Shown here one piece after another: positions 14,835-25,786 of a DNA stretch of 64,000 nt. Both the position numbers and the translations under genes were made by a program. The DNA is from Dermatophagoides farinae (taxonomy: Eukaryota; Arthropoda; Arachnida; Sarcoptiformes; Pyroglyphidae). The stretch lies in NCBI RefSeq assembly GCF_024713945.1, contig NC_134679.1, forward strand, positions 6,081,001 to 6,145,000. The letters are read 5' to 3'. A model generated the notes under the pieces. The model saw only the letters and a program-made list of their open reading frames with translations, was not told the DNA's origin and searched no databases. The first letter of the stretch is position 1. Every line of letters begins with the position of its first letter.

Positions 14835-16766
14835 CGACAAGTGAAAAAAATGTTTTTAATGATGATGATGATCAATGTTAAAATAGTTGTGTTTTTTTTT
14901 CTTCTCTGAAAGAATGCCGCATTCTATTAAATAATAATAAATAAGTATGTATGTCGGTTGAAATAGTCTCTAATCAAGACGATGATTATTATTATGATCA
15001 TAATGATGATGATGATCAGAGGCGGCAGCGGCAAATAGTTTTTTCTTTCTAGTCTCTGCTGTGGTGTTGGTGGACAAGCCTCTGAAAAAAAACGAATTCA
15101 ATTAAATCCAATCAATATCTAAATGCGGTGTGATTTGAGAAAAAAAAAGTTATACATCAACCTTTATATGATTATCGATTTCAATCAATCAATTTTTTGA
15201 CAAATTTTTCCTTCAAAAAAAAAAATGATGATGATGATGAACCACCAATAATCAATCAGTAAACAAAAGGGAGAAAAGCTGACAACAACAACTTGAATTC
15301 AATTGAAATTAAAACAAATCGAATCATTAAACTTTAAAATTTCATTATTGTTTTTTTTTTGGTTGTCATCATCATCCTCAATGGAAATTATTTGATAATA
15401 TTGATGATGATGATGATGAGAAAAAGTGAGAAAATCCATTTTAAATGCCCACACACACATTGAGAAACATTCAATCTGTATGGTGATTGTGGTGGTGAAG
15501 ATTGCCAAGACAAATGGATCATCATCACCACCAATACCACCAACAAGGTAAGGCATTCTAAATATATAATAATCTTTCACAAGAACGAAAAGAAAAAAAA
15601 CGTTTGGCGTTAATTAATTAATTAATTCTCCACATTAAACTTCTTATTATTATTACCATGTGTGTGATCGGCTATATTCGGCTGTGTTCAGCATCATCAT
15701 CATCATAACATTGAACTTTGCACAGGAAAAAAGCTTTTTAGAAAAAAAGTTTTAAAATTTTTTCCTTTTTCTTAACCTTTAAAGAAATATATAAATCTTT
15801 GCCGGTGGTCTTTCATGTTTCGGACACACACACACAATAATGATATATAACAACAGGTTCTTAAGATGTAAAAAAAATCGTTTTTTTTTGGGTTGTTGTT
15901 GTTGTCGAATCGAAAGATAAATGATCCCGAAGAAATAAGCCATGGATTCATTTCGATTGAATAGAAAATTTTTTTTTCTTCTTTTTTTCGTTTAAAACGA
16001 ATAAGAATCTTTGATGCAAAAAAATAGACAAAATGTGTGCACTGAATAAAAACAATAAAATCAAATAATCTCAGATACAGAGACAAAATCATTCTGGTGG
16101 TGATTGTTACATGGAAAAAAATTGTTAGCATATAACCTCTCTCAAGAGGGTTATAATCAACAACCAAACAACAACAACCCTCGTTATTGAAAATGTTTCC
16201 TTTTCCTTTTGCTACTGCTACTGCTGCTGATAGTTGGATGGATGATGAAAATCGAAACCCAGAATGGTATGAAAAGTCATTTTTATAGCGCAGCAAACAA
16301 AACAAAACAAAAAAAATAAGCGGTGACAGTTTGCAAGTTAGCTGGTAATTTGAAACAACTTTCACGTGCAAATTTTTTTTCCTTCCCAAAAACAACAAAT
16401 AACAATTGAATCACAAAATCAATGTTTCAAACGAAAAAAAAAATGATTCGGGCCATTTAGACCATCTGTACCAGTACCAGATAAAGTAGTTTCATCATCG
16501 CCATCATTATCACATGGACGTTGTCAGCAAAAAAAAAAAAGAAAAACGTTATTCCACCAGTTAAGTTTAGTTTTTCCTGTGGTGACATTGATGGCTAAAA
16601 GGAGGCTGATGCAGATGATGATGATGATGATGATAATGTTTAGTAACGATTATTCACAAGGGTTCTCTTTGCAGATATATTTGTTCCAATTTTCCAGCTT
16701 TTTTTTAGTTATTGTGCCTTTTATTGACGTTTCGTTTGTGTTGATTAACTTTCAACAATACAATAC

Positions 16767-16855
<89 letters not shown>

Positions 16856-19800
16856 ATTCCCGTTTCTCGTTGATATTCATTGTTCAGAGAGAAAATTTGT
16901 AATAAATATGTTTTGAATACTTGAAATGAAAGGTAATAATCACGGGATTCGATTGGAAGGCTCGATTCATTCATTCATTCATTCATTTAGCCAATTTTTT
17001 TTGCACATATAATCGTCACATTTAGTGTAGTGTGTGTGTGTGTGTGTGTTCAAACAAACGATTATATTAGATTAGCTTTATTTTATTTTTTTTTCCATAT
17101 GAATAACCAATTTCACACCATAATAGTGTAACAAACAAGAGATGAAAAAAATGTGAAAAATAGAGTGAGAGAGAAACAGCAACAATTTCAGAGTCAATTT
17201 TGATTGACTTTGAAATATACGGCAGTTCCAATGGCGTTTTTCACTTGCACACACACACACACAGACAAAAGATTTGGCTACTGGGGTTGGTTTTTCTTTT
17301 CTTTTTTTTCTCTGGCATTTGATTATTATGAATGGACCAAACACACAACCAACCAAACAACCAACAAGCAGTACTTGAATTTTTTTTCTATTGTTATATT
17401 GAATACAATATGAGTGATTGTGTTTTTTCTGTGTGTGTGGAGAATGAGAGGCGCGATATATTTTCAATATTGAACAATCTCTATCACTATCTGGCTCGTT
17501 AACGCCAATCATCAACAACAACAACAACAACAAGTAAACAATACACCTTTTTTTCAATCGACTATTGTGTGCATATGGAATGACAATGATTCACTCTCAC
17601 TATATATATATATAATATACCCAAGTGAATCAAAAAACAAATTGGTATTAAAAACACCGGAGACCAAATTGTTACCACCACAAGGACTGTATGTATGTCT
17701 GGTCGTCTGGATGTCGTTCTCTTTTTCTTTTGGCCATAAATTCAATAGACCAAAAAAAAAAAAAAAAAAATAGATCTAAATCAAATACTACCAAAAATGA
17801 ATGGAATTGAAAATTGAAAATTCGACAACAATTGAGACCATTCTGAATTTCATTCATAACAGAGATCTGTATTTTCATTGAATGTCAATTGACTTCAAGA
17901 AACAGAAATAATCATCAAGTAAAAAAGACACAGAGAGAGAGGAAAAAAATTGAAATTTCACCAAAATACACACACATTGTATTGTATTGTCTTCTCGAAC
18001 AAAAAGAAAAAAAAACATACACGGATACAAAATGTCCAAACAACAACAACAACAAAATGAAAACAAACAGAAAAAAACAGGAATCTCAAACTTTGAATTG
18101 ATCTTTATCGTGTTGGTTTTGTTTTGTTTTGTTTTGTTTTGTTTGTTATTATCCATATAATGGCCAACACTATCAACATACACCATGTGTATTTATCATC
18201 ATCATCATCATCATATGGATGTCATGGATCAAAATAAGGGCAAGATCGATTGCCATTTCGGTAACAACAACAACAATGATGATGATGATGATGAAGTGAA
18301 AAATGAAAGAAAAAAAAATTTTCACGAGTCCTCGACAACGATCATCATCAATGTTGATGATGATGATGATGATGACGATGACGACGACGACCATGAATAA
18401 TGTGGTGCGATTTTTTTTCTCTCCCTCTCTCTCTCTCCCTGGCGATTGTTACCTGAATAATGATGACGATGATTAGTCCAATAGTGTAACAATCATCATC
18501 ATCATCATCATCATCCATGCAACAATTTTGTTGTTGTTGTTGTTGTTATTGTCGATCATCATTTATTCATTGATCGATCGAAATGAATAACAACAACAAA
18601 GTCAATATAGTAGTAAACACTGTAAACTAGGTCCCTATTATCCGGTAATCAACAATCATTTTGTTGTCGTTGTATAAAATAAAAAAAAAAATTTCATTTT
18701 CAATCAAAAAAAAAAATCATTTTGAATCGATAAATTTCAAACATACAAACAGAGTGTGAAATTTTTCCATTTTTTTTACGGAAAATGATACTGAATGTTG
18801 TCAACAATACTACTAGATAATAATCATGTCCTCATCATCATTACCAAAAATTGTCAGCATAATGATTGGAACAGCAGAAAAAAAATGTTGTGTCGTTCAA
18901 AAAAAAAAAAAAAAAAGACCAAAGTCAGCAGGATTTTTATTTCTCAAAGAACAAGAAAATTGACTTGAATTCTGCGGAAAAAAAAATTCAAATTCTGTAA
19001 TCGAAATGAAATAAATATGATAATTTGCATGAAACACACACACACATACATATTTGACACATTCATATAATCATCATGTTATATATGTGCATAAGCGGCA
19101 TAAAAAAAAGTGTCAATGTCACACACACACACACACACACACAAAATGACATATTATCTGTGTGTGTGTGTGTGTGCGATTTCTCAGCATTATCAATCTC
19201 TAACAGAACAAAAAAATTGTCTCACTATGAGACAACCATCGTGAACCACAAAAAGAAACAAAACAAAAATGAGCAAGTTCATTCATTATATTCTTGTTTT
19301 GACAGCTTGTACACATTTGACATTTTTTTTTTGTTTCAACCAAAAAAATGAAAAAAAAATCTTCTATGGTCCTGTGTGGGGTCTCTTTTTTTTGTATTAC
19401 TAAATAAGTGTTGTGTTCACAATTTTAATCTAATTTTCGCCTTGTGTGGTAGTGTGTGTGTTTATTTCCTTTTTTTTAAAAATTTTGAAATTTTTTTTTT
19501 GTTGTTGCAAGAAAAATCTGAATAGCGGAAATGAATGAATGAATGAAAAAAATCCAAACATGCAATAAGAATATTGATTTCAAGAGAAAAAATCATTTTA
19601 TCACCATTCATTGAAAAATAATCATTATCATTCCATCATGTTGATGACTAATCAGTAAATAAAAAAAAATGGTAAACAGATAAAAATAAAACGTGCCACA
19701 AACACACATATAATATTGCCACCATCATCATCATCATCATCATCATTCAATTTGCATATTGCCCCTATCTAAATCAACAACAACAACATAGAAATCAGAT

Positions 19801-19962
19801 CAACTCATAAATATTATTTCTAGCTCATTTATGACCATATCGAACAACAACAACAACAACAACAAGATTTTAATATCAAAAATTGTGCGTAGGATTCCAG
19901 TGAAAAAAAAATGAAAAATGAAAATTTCAATATTTGAAATTTGAATCTCAATATTAAAATGT

Positions 19963-20014
<52 letters not shown>

Positions 20015-23000
20015 GACGATGATCATTATTGAATTTCAGACGCACACACGCACACACATTCAGTCTGTAAAAAGTCAAACCAAACCAAATCAACATCCAT
20101 TATTCATCAATGATGATGATGATCATTCGTCTACTATGGTAAAAAACATTTTTTCTTGTTTATTACATGATCATCATCATCATCATCATTATGAATGAAT
20201 AAAAAAAAACACTGAAGAAAACTATCTATAAGATGAATGAAATGAGATGATGATAATGATTAGACTCTATATATCTAATGATTTTTTTTTTACAACTCCA
20301 AACTCAGACTTAATAATGATTATGATGATGATGATTTTTGTTTTTTATTTGCAATCACACACACACACACAAAATCTTTATTATCATCATGTTTTTTTTT
20401 CGAATAATCATGATTAAAATTATGGAAATCAATAATAATGAAAACAAAAAAAATTTCGATGCATAATGCATACAAACATGCAAATATAGAAAAGTGTTGA
20501 AAGGATTATATTATAATCAACGAATAAACCATACAGACATATTTTATTTGTGGTTGTCATCATCATCATCATCATCATCATCATTTGGGTGCTACCGTAG
20601 TCATTGTTGTTGTTTATTGAAGAATGAAAAAAAGAAAGAAACAAAATCTTTAGCCTTTTGACCTTTCTTTCATTCTTCTCTTTTTTTTTGCATCATCAAA
20701 ATTGATTTGATCGACTGTTTTTTTTTTCTTGACAATAAGCGAATAGGATGTTTGATGATGATAAAGATGGCCAAGTCAACATTGAAATTGATTGAAAATG
20801 TTGAAAAAAAACCGAGTAATAATGAATGAGTGTTTTTGTGTGTGTGTGTGTGTGTATGTGAAAGCTAAATTCAGTGGAAAGAATTTTTTTTTTGCTCTTT
20901 TTGAAAAATTTCTATTTTCGTATACATCATTACCATACCATACCATTTCGAGCTCATTTGTCATTTTGTTCATGCTATTTTTTTCTTGATTCACACACAC
21001 ACACACACATCCAAATCATTAACAAAAAAAAATTGTCATCATCATTGATGAATAAATGATAGATTTGCAATGGCAAAAAAAATTTCCAACATAATTCCGT
21101 CATGGGATTCTCAATGATTTTAATCATCGTACAAGAATCAATGATGCCATTGCCGTCGTCGTCGAATGATAACAAAAAAAAAGTCATCAAAATTTTTTTT
21201 GCAAAAATAAAAATGATAAGATAGACACAAAACAATAACAACAACAACAACAAAAAAATAATTGTTTTTCACAATTGACAATGTGATCATTGTCAACCCT
21301 TAACATAAAAAAACAGGTTAACTTTGTCTTATCCAAAAAAAACAATCAAGAATTCATTTCACACATCTTCTTCTCCATTTTTTTTTTGAAGACGACAATC
21401 ATCAACATTTATCTAATTTGCATATTTTTTTTTGCTGTAAAAAAATGTCATTGGTGAAGAAATAGCAAAAGCTGCTACTGTGTGTCCTGAAAGATCTATT
21501 CTGCTACCACGACGACCAACACCTCCATAATTGTCAATCTTATCTTCTCACTTACACTTTTAGTAATATAATGGAACCAGCAAAAAAAAAAAAATAAGTA
21601 CCTCAGTCTCGTTCGCAAAAAATTTTATCATCATCATCATCATCATCATCAACCGTGACACTATAGTAACAACAATGACAACGACAACGACAATAAGTAA
21701 GTAGTGACAGATGGCAGGAAATGGACAATTTCTGTTGGTTGTTTGCTGTCGTTGTTGTTGTTTAGCCAGGTTTTTTTTTATATATTCAGAAAAAAACTGG
21801 CTTTTTTCCCCATATAAATTCATTAATGAATCTATGATACACACACATACACAGACACTGATAGAAAGAACTTTGTCATCATCATCGAATGAATGAATTT
21901 CACATTCCCACCACCACCAGCAACCATTATATATAGCCATTAGTCAAGCAAGCTACTTGATTTCTCTCTCTCTCTCTCTCACTCACTCCTAAATGAATTC
22001 TGATAAGGTGGGTTTTTGTCATCATCATCATCAATTGGCGACGACGACGACGACATTCAATGATTGTCACCAGGCTTCAGTTCATTCTACTTTTGATGCT
22101 TTAGATGCATTATCTAACATTACAAACAAACAAACAAAATAAAATAAAAACACACTCACACACAGCACAAATAGCCCAAATTGAATGATCAAAATTTGAA
22201 ACCAAATGTGTCTGTGTGCGTGTGTGTGTATAAACCGCCCGAAAAATTGCCAAAAGACTCTTTGTGTGTGTGTGTGTGTCAATTGAGCTTGTTGAGTTAG
22301 ATGATAAATAGGAAGAAAAAATTTGCACCTATAAATCTATATATTTATTTTGTTTGTGGTGCGACATGCAAATAAATGGTTGAAGAGAGATTGAATAATT
22401 GATTGATTGATTGAATGAATGGTGGAAAAAAAATTTGATTTTAACTTTACCTTCCTGTTTTTGTTATTATCATTTCTGTGCCAAGTTCATGAAATTTATC
22501 CCATAATTCTTTATTCTCAAGATGACATTCAACTTTTGCTAAATTTTCACAATTATATTTTGGTTTCAATAGAGGTGCATATGGATTATTTGTTGATGTT
22601 GTAGTAGTAGTAGATGATGTTGATGAAGATGACGATGATGGTGATGATGATGAATTTGATGTTGCCGGTGAATTATTACGACTTATTGATCGATCTTTAT
22701 TTAACAGATTTCTTGGCGATTGATTTTTCAATGTTGCTGTTGTAGTTGTCGTTGTTGGTGGTGTTGTTGTAATCAAATCTTTTGAATTCGATGATGATGA
22801 TGATGATAATGTTGGTGATGGTGAATGAAATGATATTGATCTTGGTGAATCCACTATAATTGCTAATTGTTGTTGTTGTTGTTGTTGTTGTTGCTGTTGT
22901 GTTGATGATCCACAATTATGATTAACCATTGGTCCATTATTACTATCTATGGATGCTGTTGATGGTGAAAGACTTGATGGTCGTAATGATTGTTGTTGTT

Positions 23001-24275
23001 GTTGCTGTTGATGCGGATGTATTGGATAAACAACACCCGGATGATGATGACCACTGTTCATAATACTTGGAAATGATGTATATCCTGCCGCTGATGCAGC
23101 AGCAGCAGCAGCAGCCGCAGTATTAAACATTAATGCAGCATGCATTGCTGCAGCTTTTTGTGCTGCTTTCTGTTGTGTATGATGATGATGATGATTATGA
23201 TTATGAATATTTGACTTAGAATAATCAATCATATCAAAAAATCCATTCTGATCTGGTGATAATGGTTGATTTGGTATTGATGCATTATACATTGATGATG
23301 TTGATGGTGATGTTGATGATGATGAGACCGTTAAATTTAAAATACCTTTCATTTGTGATTGTTGTAGCTGCTGTTGTTGTTGTTGTTGTTGACTAGTAGC
23401 CAATTCGGCTGTCAATCCTGGTTGAGGTGATGGACGTTGATGATGATGATTTAAATAATGTTGATGATTATTGTTGCTATTATTATTTGAACCAATAATA
23501 GCATTGATTGAGAAATCTGTTGATTTTTTGTTGTTGTTGTTGTTGTTGATGTCATCGGTGGTGGTGATTTATTATTTTCATTTATCATTTGAGATCCTTT
23601 CATCATTGATGATGCAGCATTGATACGTTGTTGTTGTTGTTGTGTTTGATAATAATGGAATTGTTGAAGATAATTATCTGCTGAATGTGATAATCCAGAT
23701 GATGATTGTAAATATCCAGTATTTGGACCCATATAATTATTTGCTAATGTCGTAGTTGTAGCGGCAGTGATTGTTGATGAAACTATGGTTGGATCAACTG
23801 AATTCGTTGTTGATGTTGAAATTGTCGTTATCATTGATTCATCATTATCATCATCATTTGAATTTGAATTTCCATTATTATGATCTAAATCAGTGGAAAT
23901 TTTTCTTTTCAACGATGATTTTTGTTGCTGTTGTGGCTGTGATGATGGTTCCATATTTTCTTGATTATTATCAATAACATCTTTAGTATGAACATTATTG
24001 TGATGATGATGACGATTTCTGGTGATACCACCACCACTATCAGTATCGGATATAATCGTTGTTGTTGCTGTTGTTGCTGTTGTCGCTGTCGATGATGATG
24101 ATGATGTTTTTAATTTTTTCTTTTTCAATGATAATGACGGTGGTTTCAATTGATGTGGTTCCATTGATGATGATGATGATGATGGCGGTGGTGGTGGTAG
24201 TGGTGGTGTTATATGTATGAATTTTTCACGTGCCACCAATGTTTCTGTTGTTTCAGCAATATCGAGCATATTCAT
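1..24275 (-). CDS. Tbx20/H15 (mid): T-box transcription factor, TBX20/H15/midline type (spliced, 3'-partial)
   Basis: This is a nuclear sequence-specific DNA-binding factor. In animals the TBX20 subfamily acts in heart, neural and cuticle patterning and can repress through Groucho. The spliced coding sequence in the window is complement(<1..254, 5096..5172, 5247..5414, 9786..10119, 22451..24275). All junctions are GT..AG and the phases match. It gives at least 886 residues if a one-base frame break in the first exon (23524-23529) is repaired. The T-box spans about residues 578-800. It contains [20 protein letters not shown], then [69 protein letters not shown] and [19 protein letters not shown]. 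These are diagnostic of TBX20 rather than TBX2 or brachyury. The 608-residue N-terminus is far longer than in vertebrate TBX20 and is mostly Q/H/S/T/A repeats. The 3' end lies beyond position 1. Confidence 0.93.
255..5095 (-). other. Tbx20/H15 intron 4 (4.8 kb), non-coding
   Basis: This lies between the GTAAGT donor at 5095 and the CAG acceptor at 255. It contains only simple-sequence DNA: (TG)n at 424-441, 1891-1908 and 1983-2006, (CAT)n at 1072-1099 and 1160-1190, a (GCCA)n patch near 1539-1556, (TTG)n near 2143-2165, and many A or T runs. Open frames here are poly-Lys, Phe or Asp translations of repeats. I see no exon or RNA gene. Confidence 0.7.
5096..5172 (-). CDS. Tbx20/H15 (mid): Tbx20/H15 exon 4: end of the T-box
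   Basis: This is a 77-nt exon, 25 codons plus two bases, between a CCCCCCAG acceptor and a GTAAGT donor. It encodes [19 protein letters not shown] followed by RLSDLD, the conserved C-terminal helix of the T-box that contacts DNA. The split codon CG|T (Arg) is completed by the next exon. It is separated from exon 3 by a 74-nt intron. Confidence 0.96.
5173..5246 (-). other. Tbx20/H15 intron 3 (74 nt)
   Basis: This short intron between the two last T-box exons has a GTAAGT donor and a CCCCCCAG acceptor. It is mostly T-rich on the sense strand. Confidence 0.93.
5247..5414 (-). CDS. Tbx20/H15 (mid): Tbx20/H15 exon 3: T-box core
   Basis: The exon is 56 codons in phase 0 at both ends, with acceptor ATATAG and donor GTAAGT. 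The peptide starts [15 protein letters not shown] and ends [16 protein letters not shown], which is nearly invariant in T-box proteins. The linker between these blocks (about [17 protein letters not shown]) is species-specific, as is usual for this subfamily. Confidence 0.96.
5415..9785 (-). other. Tbx20/H15 intron 2 (4.4 kb), non-coding
   Basis: The intron runs from the GTAAGT donor at 9785 to the ATATAG acceptor at 5415. Contents are simple repeats: (AC)n near 6587-6608 and 6929-6950, (GTTT)n near 8287-8311, (AAC)n near 8935-8962, (CAT)n blocks, and long T runs at 8033-8052 and 9686-9707. No coding exon or RNA gene was recognised. Confidence 0.7.
9786..10119 (-). CDS. Tbx20/H15 (mid): Tbx20/H15 exon 2: central T-box with poly-His insertion
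   Basis: The acceptor CTTAG precedes 10119. The first base completes the split Arg codon, then 111 codons run to a His before the GTAAGT donor. The peptide begins [12 protein letters not shown], continues [20 protein letters not shown] and ends [12 protein letters not shown]. Between the conserved FSG and MDI there are 30 residues where vertebrate TBX20 has 10. The extra material includes eight consecutive His encoded by CAT repeats at 10020-10043. No AG dinucleotide lies in the inserted stretch downstream of a usable GT, so it cannot be removed as a canonical intron. The loop is also variable in insect midline/H15 proteins. Confidence 0.94.
10020..10043 (-). repeat. (CAT)8 microsatellite coding for poly-His inside the T-box
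   Basis: Eight perfect CAT codons (ATG on the plus strand) encode His 635-642 of the frame-corrected Tbx20/H15 protein, in the loop between conserved FSG and MDI. It is part of coding exon 2. Confidence 0.95.
11633..11695. repeat. (AC)n microsatellite, about 63 bp
   Basis: An uninterrupted AC dinucleotide array in Tbx20/H15 intron 1. Confidence 0.97.
14797..14835. repeat. (AAC)n microsatellite, about 39 bp
   Basis: A trinucleotide array in Tbx20/H15 intron 1, ending in ACGAC. Confidence 0.94.
16768..16853. repeat. (AC)n microsatellite, about 86 bp, longest in the window
   Basis: About 43 uninterrupted AC units in Tbx20/H15 intron 1. Apparent proteins here are HTHT/VCVC translations of the repeat. 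Confidence 0.97.
19121..19176. repeat. (AC)n and (TG)n arrays facing each other
   Basis: An AC array at 19121-19143 is followed after 15 nt by a TG array at 19159-19176. Single-stranded RNA from this intron could fold into a stem of about 18 bp. Confidence 0.9.
19965..20009. repeat. (TG)n microsatellite, about 45 bp
   Basis: An uninterrupted TG array in Tbx20/H15 intron 1. Confidence 0.96.
22451..24275 (-). CDS. Tbx20/H15 (mid): Tbx20/H15 exon 1: start, long low-complexity N-terminus, eh1-like motif, first T-box strand
   Basis: The exon starts at an ATG (MNMLDIAET) directly preceded by an in-frame TGA, so the start is the first Met available; a second Met lies two codons on. It ends at a GTAAAG donor after two bases of an Arg codon. 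The N-terminus carries poly-Pro/Ser, a basic KKKKLK segment (possible nuclear localisation signal), and poly-Thr, Gln, Asn, His, Ala and Ser tracts. Two long open frames cover the exon: residues 1-248 in one frame, and the rest in another from about 23572 down to 22451. The second frame has no ATG; its apparent start at 23415 is a TTG. It contains [11 protein letters not shown], matching the eh1-like FSIxAI motif typical of TBX20/midline N-termini, and later [12 protein letters not shown]. Adding one A to the run at 23524-23529 fuses both frames and also gives the phase needed for the downstream junction. Confidence 0.87.
23524..23529 (-). other. Apparent one-base frame break in an A6 homopolymer within Tbx20/H15 exon 1
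   Basis: On the minus strand, an (ACA)n poly-Thr tract runs into AAAAAA and then TCAACAGATTTC. The upstream frame from the true ATG passes through this point and stops at a TAA near 23453. The frame that encodes the eh1-like motif and the T-box is offset by one base and has no ATG upstream of it. An A7 run would give one continuous frame. A sequence or assembly error in the homopolymer is the simplest reading; an allelic indel or frameshifting are alternatives. A small intron is less likely because no pyrimidine-rich acceptor is present. Confidence 0.75.
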
Positions 24276-25223
24276 TCATTCAAAAATGAAAAATTTCCTC
24301 TGTTTATTGATGAATAAATTGCAGAAAAAAACAAAAAATTAACATTGGATTATTCATAAACATCATAATCAACATAAAAACAAAAAAGACAAGATCAGAT
24401 AATACATCATCCTATATGAATTTGTTTGCAAAAAAAAAAACCGAACGAAAGAAAAAAGTTCGGGCGTGTTTCATATTACCACACACACACACACACAAAA
24501 AACTATCCTATTTCATTGAAAATTGTTCTGTCCATTTTCAAACTAATGAACAAGTGCACTTTAAATCATTTCAATAATAACTTCTCATCATCTGGTCATT
24601 TCTTTGCCTTTCAATATATGTTGAGCGGAAATCAATCAAATGTTTGTAAAAAATTTCCACACACACACAAGTTATGCCAAAAATATAATTCTGAAAACCA
24701 AATGCAAGCCAACAAAAAAAATGCTGTCATTGAATCAATCAAAAGAAAAAACTGCTCAAAGAAGAGTTGAATGAATAAAAACTGGTCGACAGAAAATATT
24801 CCTACACACAGAAAACACAGTAGCACACACACAAAAACAACATTTGATTGAATGAATGATGGATTTGAAAACAGAAAAATGGTAAACTACTCACACACAC
24901 ACAATTAATTAGCCCATTATTATATTCAACATTTGAATTGAAGAACAAGAGAGAAAAAAAAATCTGAAATGTGTCAATCAAATGATTTATGAACTGAATA
25001 AATTTCACATAAGAAACCATGAAACAATGATAATGATAATGGTCACACACACACACACACACAGCAAAATTGTTATCGTTGAATAAGAATTTTTTTAGGT
25101 GTTTGTTTTCTATTCCTTTGTCCTGTCTTTATGAATTTTTATGTTTAATTACCATTGAAACCATTGTTCTAATTTATAATAATAAAAAAAAAAATTGAGG
25201 ATGACCAGAATTTCGATTCCATC

Positions 25224-25550
25224 GTCACAAATTTTTTTTTATTTCATTTTAATGACACCAACAATTGAAGGTCACACACACACACACACAGAGATAATTA
25301 CATGATGATGAATTCCATTCATCCATGTTTTGTGACATATTGTTTGTCACAATCATAAGTTTTCTGTCACATCTATCAAATTGACATTTACCTTGATTTT
25401 GTTTTTTTTCCAATCAGAATGAGTTAGTGATTAGATGAAAGAATGTGTGACACTTGTCACCTATATCACAAACCGCTACACACAAATATAAGCAAAATTA
25501 CCGAGAATTTATAGTGTCAAATTTTTCATCATTTTTTTTCTGGTTGTCAC
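25224..25550. promoter_or_regulatory. Cluster of GTCAC/GTGAC words upstream of Tbx20/H15
   Basis: Eight copies of GTCAC or its complement GTGAC occur in about 330 bp, at 25224, 25271, 25332, 25346, 25366, 25447, 25456 and 25546. The pair at 25447-25460 is arranged as an inverted repeat. The region lies 0.95-1.3 kb upstream of the Tbx20/H15 start codon. The words resemble imperfect T-box half sites (core GGTGTGA) or TALE-type TGACA sites. One copy is the edge of an (AC)n run. A regulatory role is inference. Confidence 0.25.
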
Positions 25551-25745
25551 AAATTTTTTCAAATTTAGACAAAAAAAAAATAAAATTTCAAACACTTGGT
25601 TGTCAATAATTGAAAAAATTGTTTATGACAACCATATGATGATTATGGCTTTTGTCGTTGTCATATTTTGTTCATCTGGATGTCAATAATGATGATGATT
25701 TGGTAGTTTTTTTCACAAAAAAAAAAAAAAAATTTCACCAATTTT

Positions 25746-25786
<41 letters not shown>
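25746..25786. repeat. (CAT)n microsatellite, about 41 bp
   Basis: The longest pure CAT/ATC array in the non-coding part of the window, upstream of Tbx20/H15. Confidence 0.95.

Larger units (their letters stand above)
10120..22450 (-). other. Tbx20/H15 intron 1 (12.3 kb), non-coding
   Basis: The first intron lies between the exon with the N-terminus and the central T-box exon. It is dominated by microsatellites, including the two longest (AC)n arrays of the window (11633-11695 and 16768-16853), a (TG)n array at 19965-20009, and many (CAT)n and (AAC)n runs. A minus-strand open frame of 208 codons (15772-16398) has a TTG as its nominal start and no domain I recognise. A long first intron in a developmental regulator is a common place for enhancers; nothing specific can be assigned. 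Confidence 0.65.

Noticed and set aside
15772-16398. 208-codon minus-strand open frame in Tbx20/H15 intron 1
   Set aside because: Its nominal start is TTG, not ATG, and the first internal Met leaves only about 120 codons. It has no recognisable domain, and its composition (Phe/Leu/Ile) is that expected from the T-rich strand. Kept only as a remark.
16579-16974. Open frames with HTHTHT or VCVCVC on both strands
   Set aside because: They are translations of the (AC)43 microsatellite.
23415-23574. Separate gene starting at 23415 on the minus strand
   Set aside because: The codon there is TTG and the frame is open further upstream, including the eh1-like motif. It belongs to Tbx20/H15 exon 1.
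23530-23630. Small intron joining the two frames of Tbx20/H15 exon 1
   Set aside because: The only nearby acceptor candidate (CAACAG) has no pyrimidine tract, and the candidate donors are weak. A homopolymer indel is simpler.
25746-25786. (CAT)n blocks spaced through the window as a CRISPR-like array
   Set aside because: Units are 3 bp with no spacers of regular length; these are microsatellites.
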